Shown here one piece after another: positions 17,301-22,200 of a stretch of DNA of 22,200 nt (position 1 is its first letter; every line of letters begins with the position of its first letter). A model generated the notes under the pieces. That model searched no databases. It saw nothing but the letters and a program-made list of their open reading frames with translations, and had not been told where the DNA came from. The stretch is from the IMG/VR virus record IMGVR_UViG_3300033150_003044, positions 1 to 22,200 of that record; one strand, written 5' to 3'. A program made the position numbers and the translations under genes. Source of the DNA: a virus.

Positions 17301-18058
17301 CGATCAAGCATCGCCTGATCGAGCGGGAGATCGAGGAAATGTACGCCGCGACCGAGGGCAGCGGCCGATGGCTCGACCGGGTGCGACGGGCGGGTATGGC
17401 GCCGATCCGCCTGATGGACAGCGTGGCGGTCACCATCGGCTGGAATGCCGTCTACCAGGCCAACCTGGAGGAACATGGCGAGGCCGAGGCCGTCCGACGG
17501 GCCCGCAACGCCACGATGCGAACCCAGCCGGCGGCCGCGCCGGAGGACCTTCCGGGCCTGTACACGACCAGCGAATGGCTCAATTGGTCCCTGATGTTCA
17601 CGAACCAATTGAACCAGTTATACAACATCGCACGATACGACCTGCCGCGCGACGTGGCGCGAGGCGGCTGGCCGGAAGCGGCCCGCAGCGTGGCGGGAAT
17701 GGTCATTGCGGCCCTGCTGATCCAGGCGATCGGGGGTGACGAACCGCCCGAAGAGCTCGAAGGCATGCCGGGCTACATCGCCTGGGCCGCGTTGGTCCAG
17801 CAGGTCAACGCGATTCCTTTGATCGGGTCGGCGGCCATGGCATATCGCAAGGGGTGGCGACGGGACAACCCGATCCTCCGTGCCCCGGCCGAGACGATCG
17901 CGGCCCTGCTGCGCATGGACTGGATGCGTGCGGCCAAGAGCGGCGTTCACACGTTGGCCCTGCTCGAAGGCCTGCCCCTGGTCGCGGCCGAGCGGACGTA
18001 CCGGGCGGTGGCCGAAGGCGAACCCGGCGAGTTGATTGGCAGACGAGGCAAGAAATGA
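11357..18058 (+). CDS. Giant polyvalent ejection protein with HExxH metallopeptidase (gp16-like)
   Basis: This 2233-residue protein takes the place of T7 gp16 (about 1318 residues), the largest ejected core protein. Visible parts in order: a helical N-terminal region (1-400); a Gly/Ala-rich hydrophobic stretch at about 406-490 (GTAGLLPNVAGSAAAGIGTA) able to enter membranes; a zincin motif HEAFH at 747-751 followed by acidic helices; a Pro/Glu/Ala/Gln-rich linker at about 865-1000; helical regions; a very basic coiled coil at about 1435-1495 (EKERQRRRALTKKRKAVREAKARMRKAV); and a C-terminal region from about 1880 (WLRRNVATAYLSFNVLTWAKQLPSLALYL...) resembling the large polyvalent protein-associated domain 38 found at the end of phage polyvalent proteins. 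No lytic transglycosylase motif was recognised. AGGAG precedes the ATG, which overlaps the gp15-like gene. Ejection role is likely; peptidase activity is inferred from the motif. Confidence 0.78.
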   Translation: MGNKTDNTIRLEWPRQAAGNPPEEVRLRDLQEPRAADPTDVPPVTPLQQTRAPVAPGPQDPDAWLREQLGGKEDPDQWLVTAYRRLQTRRALMAVWQASFFDTGLWKKLQESVEAERSLYGDEDPSRGPALSKESLLAQVRDRTWPEMVLAEHRDLYDALSPWKAEATPKHTPGVRATNVLYLSQLADLDMEQAEVVYDDLVRHLWGGRQPKDIRPLTRWIRRAYTDHWMRRNGINPVLFRAATRLATGDGSVDWNHVLENIPDEAKPEFLNYVMMVTPPKDRSFGRKLVDQFMRGVWRSAANVRDFAVADEPLLSPEVRQRYETLRSEWEAEHDKSLPDVDLLWSVMGSWHPLVDSSVIREQAGITEEQENAAYALYQQAIHQVADARAFQRETVEATWQADPIEGEGLLQRAAIGTAGLLPNVAGSAAAGIGTAGVGTAAYWYVQVAPDMYFNLRELGFDDETARGVSSVAAIPVALINTLQVRQLAKLGPAARETAGRAAERGILRYLGSKAADAVKTYGEEMAEETLEAVVDGMAVAVADALSETNPEIDWLNDVIKPEIEGLKEAALAMPLLVAGGKGVEITSEARMINEIRQATGMTPPQARGVIEAMRQNKPFVFIPNRVWASMSRADKDAVLKAFGSSDAKEQSRILREVSERYLAENYAKAEQTVKAILEANGVEGVTVEGAELGKQGDELVMGATGLNEKGRLVVRLAFSGYDPQTRAFMTTIPEGVAGPDTQTGAHEAFHVLEAVLDPDELAVIDAHFKGDREAAARAFGRFVAEYRGEVQADALAKAWAKAADLLAKVKAAFVVRQFRSYADVFRAMVEGRVKKGRADTAKPSRQGGPQYGRIPGKPIRFGSQAATEIQGVAEPRQAEPVPEVERAAATEAATEAEPVGPEPGPESEQATEAGPQAAFETQAAVMEAPLAQAEQQGEPERPADAGMEAPPPAEQPVAAAVAEPQAVLGAEPQQEPQAEGEPEPQPESEPLPIKDEPLSEGKRRYLLGRVSREIREHPLYQQYVLTAAENLEEIYDIAGGSVDWNRGEVRDRVDGLPPHKKALLRRRMPQIRKGFSIADWDTVADWLLERFGIEIRGEDEMVEWVLDLSEKLKKDRSGIYVNLLGEAVKHDPYFTWLVEQRENLQWKGEGTSTTNPYALKEKAETYRAAAEKVTDPKEAEVLRRTANRLEREAFRGYPELEQDLVVADDVDFTEADTWIEPEDAPLPETPDDGIPFERRRQALWEAFGDKAKEAVRAAETAADILKASMREGQKLGAEPWQTVDLATRAMRSKGVPYTVYADADGRAHIETESGIRPISGGPGRPQGLRPVQAFDGQSAVALEYEAVGGVWPVRPAAFETRPAEFFASREDFQKAVAYAMLDAARARVQARSDLRRIRQAQVRPLKRSIRVRVREVTGKTKIGDLYYEEEALRQALRKAARAARSAYAAGRRDQAEKERQRRRALTKKRKAVREAKARMRKAVQALTAPIPGNVHWSYREAISALTAGIDLHRRAEKTLHARQRTAEYLKRHPEKIAEVPRKVLEAIQSKPLNDYSLEQLEALAAERQRLIKLGRLKYDLWIKHRKRVDERLRHAAIDAITEGRGVQVRQGVVVGPAAETLADRAKKTKAKIDAATLRPVRLFDMLEHGHGTFDGPITRMLYDQVKQAKAKKLRWVDRRTAELVVAMESLGITWRQLTAPVHLPDVPTAQGQWTLQRMIGVYVYHQNARADAALRFGNRLSESQIRAIIDRLTPSQKALGDWIIAACECRKGPLFRAVAETTNVVPEEEENYAPMRRVNAEFGTPEEQLITEIEHRAALKKGYADRGFSYARKDIPAEFQSPIDLDVVKIFIQQVDVQEHFIALAPVVNRLHRVFQSPEVRTAIKQQFADAFNKAVRDYINRVANPNIYKTYGDLDNLSRWLRRNVATAYLSFNVLTWAKQLPSLALYLRDAGVGHLLASALEFARGPRALMETVAKKDPTIKHRLIEREIEEMYAATEGSGRWLDRVRRAGMAPIRLMDSVAVTIGWNAVYQANLEEHGEAEAVRRARNATMRTQPAAAPEDLPGLYTTSEWLNWSLMFTNQLNQLYNIARYDLPRDVARGGWPEAARSVAGMVIAALLIQAIGGDEPPEELEGMPGYIAWAALVQQVNAIPLIGSAAMAYRKGWRRDNPILRAPAETIAALLRMDWMRAAKSGVHTLALLEGLPLVAAERTYRAVAEGEPGELIGRRGKK

Positions 18059-18342
18059 CGGCACAGCGGAAACGACAGGTGATCTCCTGGGCTCCCTATG
18101 TGACGGCCATCGTGACCCTCGGCACGGTCCTGATCGGCATCGGGTCGTTCTACCGGACGGTGTCGGCCAACACGCAGGCGATCCAGGCCAATACGCGGGC
18201 CATTCAGGCCAACAGCGCGCGGATCCAGGCCATCGAAATCCACCAGGCCACCCAGTCGGCCGATCTGAAGAATGTCCAGGCCCTCCTCGAAGAGGTCCGC
18301 CGTGACGTCAAGACGATGCTCCAGCGCACGGCGGACCGATAG
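18055..18342 (+). CDS. Single-span membrane protein with coiled coil (i-spanin-like candidate)
   Basis: This 95-residue protein starts in an ATGA overlap with the giant gene's stop. It has a basic N-terminus (TAQRKRQ), one hydrophobic span (about residues 11-31, WAPYVTAIVTLGTVLIGIGSF), then a heptad-like repeat (NTQAIQANTRAIQANSARIQAIE) that continues as a charged helix to the end. Topology should be N-in, with the coiled coil in the periplasm. This is the layout of inner-membrane spanins, and T7 also places its spanin among the last late genes. Holin-associated or host-surface proteins of the same layout exist, so the assignment is tentative. That it is a real gene is supported by the overlap and the clear repeat. 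Confidence 0.65.
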   Translation: MTAQRKRQVISWAPYVTAIVTLGTVLIGIGSFYRTVSANTQAIQANTRAIQANSARIQAIEIHQATQSADLKNVQALLEEVRRDVKTMLQRTADR

Positions 18343-18473
18343 CGTGGTCGCTCGCTGCCGTTGCGGCCTGCTCCCAGGCACCGGTCGGTCCGGTCATGTT
18401 CCTTCCCCACAGTCCCGTAGGGGCGGAAGTTCCAAAGCCGGAAAACAGGCGGGACGGCCTCCGAAATGAACGA
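18343..18473. other. Gap between phage module and R-M genes
   Basis: No gene is supported here. Two small adjacent stems (gcctg/caggc, 18366-18379; accgg/ccggt, 18380-18394) could form, but no T-tract follows and I do not call a terminator. No tRNA gene or obvious duplicated attachment core was recognised. Confidence 0.5.
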
Positions 18474-18502
18474 TTGACACGCGATTCGGATGACAGTTGA
18501 AT
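18474..18502 (+). promoter_or_regulatory. Sigma-70-like promoter for the R-M operon
   Basis: A perfect -35 TTGACA (18474-18479) is followed after exactly 17 bp by TTGAAT (18497-18502), four of six matches to the -10 consensus. It lies about 75 bp before the hsdM start codon and points into it. This supports independent transcription of the R-M genes rather than read-through from the phage late operon. Confidence 0.6.
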
Positions 18503-18577
18503 GGCCCCGGTGGACATTTCCCCAAGGGTGCTATTGATGCAGGGTTCAGGAACCGCAAACCGAACGGGCGAAAACGC

Positions 18578-20281
18578 ATGGCCAACAAGAACAACCACAA
18601 AGCCCTGCCTGCCGCCGATGCGGCGCAGGCGGCCAACCTCGGTTTCGAACGGCAATTATGGCGTGCCGCCGATAAGCTCCGCGGCAACATGGACGCCGCC
18701 GAGTACAAGCATGTCGTCCTTGGCCTGATCTTCCTCAAGTACATCTCTGACGCCTTCATGGAGAAATATCACGCCCTGAAGAACGATCCCCTCGCCGACC
18801 CCGAGGACAAAGACGAATATCTGGCCGACAACATCTTCTGGGTTCCGCCGGAGGCCCGCTGGGACTACCTTCAAAAGAACGCCAAGCGTCCCGAGATCGG
18901 CTCACTCGTTGACGACGCCATGGCCGCCATCGAGCGTGACAACAGGGTCCTCAAGGGCGTCCTGCCCAAGGACTACGCCCGCCCGGCACTCGATAAGGCC
19001 CGGCTCGGCGAGATTATCGACCTCATCGCCACCATCGGCCTGGGCGATAAGGAGAGCCGCCAACGCGACGTGCTCGGCCGGGTCTACGAGTACTTCCTCG
19101 CCCGCTTCGCTGCGGCCGAGGGCAAGCTCGGCGGCCAGTTCTACACCCCCCAGTGCGTGGTCAAGCTCCTGGTCGAGATGCTCGAGCCTTACAAGGGCCG
19201 CGTCTTCGACCCCTGCTGCGGATCCGGCGGCATGTTCGTCTCAGCCGTGAAGTTCGTTCAGGCCCACGCCTCCGGTAACGGCAACGCCAAGAGGTCTAGG
19301 GTCCGCCTTCAGCGCGACATCTCGATTTACGGCCAGGAGTCCAACTACACCACCTGGCGGCTGTGCCTGATGAACCTGGCCATCCGGGGTATCGACGGCG
19401 ACATCCAATGGGGAGACTCCTTCCTCGACGATAAGTTCAAGGACCTCAAGGCCGACTTCATCCTCGCCAATCCGCCTTTCAACATGGAGGACTGGGGCTA
19501 CTCCAAGGTGAAGAACGATGTCCGCTGGCGACGCTTCGACCAGCCTAACGGCAACGCTCAGTTCTCCCTGCCCCCCGGTGGTCGGCGCAAGCAGAAGGAC
19601 GACTCCTTCGTTCACGTGGACGGCGGCAACGCCAACTACGCCTGGATTCTCCACTTTCTCCACCACCTCGCCCCTCACGGCACTGCCGGATTCGTCCTAG
19701 CCAACGGCTCGCTCACCAGCAACACCTCGGGCGAAGGCGAAATCCGCAAGGCCATCATCGAGGCCGACCTGGTGGACTGCATGGTCGCCCTGCCGGGCCA
19801 GCTTTTCTACTCGACTCAGATCCCGGCCTGTCTGTGGTTCCTGACGCGGGACAAAAGGAACAAGCGATTTCGGGACCGATGTGGCGAAGTCCTGTTTATC
19901 GATGCCCGCAAGATGGGCCGCATGGTCGATCGTACCCACCGTGAGTTGGCCCAGGAAGATATTGAGCGGATTGCCCGCACCTATCATGCTTGGCGCGGTG
20001 AAAGGGACGCTGGCGACTACAAAGACGTTCCCGGCTTCTGCAAAGCCGCGACTATCGAGGACATCCGTAAACACCACCACATCCTCACCCCAGGCCGCTA
20101 CGTCGGCGCGGCCGAGGTGGAAGATGACGGCGAGCCATTCGAGGAGAAGATGAAGCGGCTGGCCGCGCAGTGGTGGGAGCAAATGGCCGAGGCCGAGGAA
20201 CTCGACGCCACCATCTGTCAGAATCTGGAAGCGCTGGGGTTCTCGATTCCAGCACTATCGCAAAAAGAGAAGCAAAGATGA
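18578..20281 (+). CDS. hsdM: Type I restriction-modification DNA methyltransferase subunit (N6-adenine)
   Basis: This 567-residue protein is the modification subunit of a type I R-M enzyme. With a specificity subunit it transfers a methyl group from S-adenosylmethionine to adenine N6. The N-terminal helical domain is typical ([38 protein letters not shown]). The methyltransferase core has the SAM-binding motif [13 protein letters not shown] beginning at Asp211, preceded by [18 protein letters not shown], and the catalytic NPPF at 298-301 ([13 protein letters not shown]). All key residues are present and the length is in the normal range. I chose ATG 18578 because family members start shortly before the FERQLW segment; the upstream ribosome site is weak (gggcgaaaa). 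A promoter lies just upstream, and the stop overlaps the next ATG (ATGA), so the two genes are coupled. The matching hsdS and hsdR are not in the window. Confidence 0.95.
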   Translation: MANKNNHKALPAADAAQAANLGFERQLWRAADKLRGNMDAAEYKHVVLGLIFLKYISDAFMEKYHALKNDPLADPEDKDEYLADNIFWVPPEARWDYLQKNAKRPEIGSLVDDAMAAIERDNRVLKGVLPKDYARPALDKARLGEIIDLIATIGLGDKESRQRDVLGRVYEYFLARFAAAEGKLGGQFYTPQCVVKLLVEMLEPYKGRVFDPCCGSGGMFVSAVKFVQAHASGNGNAKRSRVRLQRDISIYGQESNYTTWRLCLMNLAIRGIDGDIQWGDSFLDDKFKDLKADFILANPPFNMEDWGYSKVKNDVRWRRFDQPNGNAQFSLPPGGRRKQKDDSFVHVDGGNANYAWILHFLHHLAPHGTAGFVLANGSLTSNTSGEGEIRKAIIEADLVDCMVALPGQLFYSTQIPACLWFLTRDKRNKRFRDRCGEVLFIDARKMGRMVDRTHRELAQEDIERIARTYHAWRGERDAGDYKDVPGFCKAATIEDIRKHHHILTPGRYVGAAEVEDDGEPFEEKMKRLAAQWWEQMAEAEELDATICQNLEALGFSIPALSQKEKQR

Positions 20282-22200
20282 TCTCGAGACTGGTTTTTCT
20301 TTACGACAGTACCGTCAAGCCTTTCGGTGACTTTGACCTGGAGGTCATCAAGTCCCAGCTGAAGAAGGTCCAAGCTGTCGGCATCAAGTGCAAGCTTCTG
20401 GACACAAAGGACCTGTCCTCTGATGAAATGGAGCGATGGCGGGAAAGGGCTACAATAATTGCGGTACGGCAGCATATCGGGGTACGCCAGCTGTTTGGCA
20501 GCCGCCGCACGGGAGGCCTTCCCCACCTTGGCGAACAGGTTCCAGCACTGTTCGTGTTCGAGGAGGGGAAGGACGAACCCGTAGCCGTCTATCCTCACGA
20601 AAAAAGTGGCAAGGAATGCTCGATCGTAGACTATTTGACGGCACTGTGGGGCCGCGAGACGCATCCACCTGGAGAAGAAAACCAAAGAGCCAACCACTCG
20701 CATCTGCCGGAATCTCCTGGCCCTGCTCCCCGGGGAAGCGCGGCTATAACAAGGGAAACTCTCCAGCGGTTAATTGCGCAGGGCGAATCCCTTGACGTAG
20801 AGTTCAAGGGGGAAAAGCGGAAACGATTATCCGACGATGACCTTGTGGAAACAGTTGTCTGCCTGGCCAACCGCACCACCGACACTCCAGGATGGGTTCT
20901 GATCGGCGTCGAAGACGACGGGCGTGTTACCGGCGCGAGACCTCGTCACGAGTCCGGCCGCACCGACCCTCTTCGTTTGGCGGCCCTCATCGCCAACCGA
21001 ACACGTCCTGCTTTGACTGCTCGAATATCGGTTGTTCCATGGGAGGGAGATAAAGAGATAATCGTCGTAGAAGTTCCCCCGATGCGGTCCCCCGTCGGAA
21101 CGACATCAGGGCGATATTTACGTCGCGCTTTAGGAGGTGACGGCAAACCGTGCTGTCTGCCGATGTTCTTTCACGAGATGCACGCTCGGCAGGCCGACCG
21201 AGGCTCGGAAGACTACTCTTCGCTTATTATCCCTGACGCCACCTGGGAGGACCTGGATCCACTAGAATTCGAGCGATTCCGCCGCAGCATTCGCGAGCAC
21301 CGCAACGGTGACCAGTCTCTGCTCGCCTTGCCTGACCTGGAGTTGGCCAAAGCCCTCGGTGCGGTCGAAGCCAACGGCCGGGTCCACAACGTCCGCGTCC
21401 TGGGCCTGCTTTTGTTTGGTAAAGAGGAGTCACTGGGCCGACTCCTGCCCACGCATGAAGTAGCCTTTCAAGTGCTGCGTGGCCAAAAAGTAGAAGTCAA
21501 TGAATTCTTCCGCTGGCCTCTCCTGCGCGTCATGGAAGAGTGCGTGCAGCGGTTCACTGCGCGCAACCGCGAAGAGGAAGTAATGGTCGGCCTGTTGCGG
21601 GTGGCCGTCCCGGATTACCCCCTGCCGGCGTTCCGCGAGGCCGTGGCCAATGCCTTGATTCATCGTGACTATACGCGCCTCGGTGCCGTTCATGTCCAGT
21701 GGCACGATGGCCGCCTGGAAATCTCCAATCCCGGCGGCTTTCCCGAAGGTGTCCGCCTCGACAACCTGTTAGTGACCGCGCCGCGACCTCGGAATCCGCT
21801 ATTGGCCGATGCCTTCAAGCGGGCCGGTATCGTCGAGCGCACCGCCCGCGGCATCGACACCATCTTTTACGAACAACTCCGCAACGGCCGACCCGCACCC
21901 TCCTATGAGCGCAGCAACGAATCCGGCGTCGTCGTGCTCCTGCCTGGCGGCCCGGCCAACCTGGAATTCGTTCGACTGTTGGTGGAAGAATCCCGCGCCG
22001 GACGCGACTTGTCACTCGACGATTTACTGCTCCTGAACGCCCTTTGGCAGGAGCGCCGGCTGACCACGGAACAGGCCGCACGGCTGACGCAAAAGCCGGA
22101 ACCTGACGCACGGGCTACCCTTAACCGTCTGGTGGAGATCGGCCTCGTCGAATCCCGCGGAGAACGCAAGGGCCGCACCTGGCACCTCTCCGCCGCCACC
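20278..22200 (+). CDS. Schlafen-type AlbA_2 / GHKL-ATPase protein with novel N-terminal domain (partial)
   Basis: The frame is open from ATG 20278, which overlaps the hsdM stop, to the window edge: 641 residues without a stop. Residues 1-125 form an unrecognised alpha/beta domain ([41 protein letters not shown]). A Pro-rich linker follows at about 127-155. Residues about 160-300 are an AlbA_2 (Schlafen) domain: [44 protein letters not shown]. Residues about 330-560 resemble the RecG-like family C-terminal part, with a divergent GHKL ATPase: [31 protein letters not shown] and [13 protein letters not shown]. Residues from about 580 form a winged helix ([38 protein letters not shown]). Such proteins are often found inside type I R-M operons, including mlo-type genes. 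Role may be regulatory or defensive. It is commonly mislabelled RecG helicase; no helicase motifs are seen here. Confidence 0.85.
   Translation, partial: MISRLVFLYDSTVKPFGDFDLEVIKSQLKKVQAVGIKCKLLDTKDLSSDEMERWRERATIIAVRQHIGVRQLFGSRRTGGLPHLGEQVPALFVFEEGKDEPVAVYPHEKSGKECSIVDYLTALWGRETHPPGEENQRANHSHLPESPGPAPRGSAAITRETLQRLIAQGESLDVEFKGEKRKRLSDDDLVETVVCLANRTTDTPGWVLIGVEDDGRVTGARPRHESGRTDPLRLAALIANRTRPALTARISVVPWEGDKEIIVVEVPPMRSPVGTTSGRYLRRALGGDGKPCCLPMFFHEMHARQADRGSEDYSSLIIPDATWEDLDPLEFERFRRSIREHRNGDQSLLALPDLELAKALGAVEANGRVHNVRVLGLLLFGKEESLGRLLPTHEVAFQVLRGQKVEVNEFFRWPLLRVMEECVQRFTARNREEEVMVGLLRVAVPDYPLPAFREAVANALIHRDYTRLGAVHVQWHDGRLEISNPGGFPEGVRLDNLLVTAPRPRNPLLADAFKRAGIVERTARGIDTIFYEQLRNGRPAPSYERSNESGVVVLLPGGPANLEFVRLLVEESRAGRDLSLDDLLLLNALWQERRLTTEQAARLTQKPEPDARATLNRLVEIGLVESRGERKGRTWHLSAAT

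Noticed and set aside
18366-18394. Terminator at the end of the phage late operon
   Set aside because: The two 5-bp stems lack a following T-tract and are expected by chance at this GC content.
20740-22200. RecG ATP-dependent DNA helicase
   Set aside because: The similarity is to the AlbA_2/GHKL family often mislabelled RecG. No Walker A, DEAH or other helicase motif is present.

Overview
The window is high-GC DNA with dense, same-strand genes. Every gene I can support lies on the + strand. Most of it (986-18342) is the virion module of a short-tailed phage (podovirus). Its gene order matches the late region of T7-type and BPP-1-type phages: major capsid, Bbp16-type cement protein, gp11-like adaptor, gp12-like nozzle, then gp13/14/15/16-like ejection proteins. 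The host cannot be named from the window. The composition and the style of the polyvalent protein would suit a high-GC Gram-negative or Planctomycetota-like bacterium, but that is only an impression.

Layout. (1) 1-603: a complete nicotinamidase/isochorismatase-family gene (pncA). (2) 604-985: a 382-bp gap with hairpins, an 18-bp direct repeat, a 10-11-bp inverted repeat and a convincing intrinsic terminator placed just before the capsid gene, with alternative pairings that resemble an attenuator. (3) 986-3225: capsid, cement and adaptor. (4) 3225-4253: small genes. These are a Cys/His zinc-binding microprotein, an unusual reading frame joining a zinc ribbon, a holin-like membrane domain and a lipoprotein-like tail, and a small helical protein. 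(5) 4327-6159: a beta-helix tailspike that begins with a signal peptide. (6) 6245-18058: nozzle, GNAT-like protein, and three internal virion proteins. The last is a 2233-residue polyvalent protein with an HExxH metallopeptidase motif. (7) 18055-18342: a single-membrane-span coiled-coil protein that could be an inner-membrane spanin. (8) 18343-18577: a gap with a good sigma-70-like promoter. (9) 18578-22200: a type I restriction-modification methyltransferase (hsdM), translationally coupled to a gene for a Schlafen-type AlbA_2 plus GHKL-ATPase protein with an extra, unrecognised N-terminal domain. The last gene runs off the window.

How they work together. The capsid, cement, adaptor, nozzle and spike proteins build the particle. 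The gp13-16-like set would be stored in the capsid and ejected to form the DNA conduit through the envelope. The holin-like/lipoprotein frame and the coiled-coil membrane protein are the best candidates for host lysis, but no endolysin is recognisable. The R-M genes have their own promoter and look like a separate defence operon whose hsdS and hsdR would lie beyond the right edge. No portal, terminase, protease/scaffold, integrase or replication gene is visible. Whether this is a prophage, a phage carrying pncA and an R-M system, or a remnant between host genes therefore cannot be settled here.

The most promising leads are the AlbA_2/GHKL fusion next to hsdM, the zinc ribbon-holin-lipoprotein frame with two good start sites, the giant metallopeptidase-bearing ejection protein, and the attenuator-like leader before the capsid gene.
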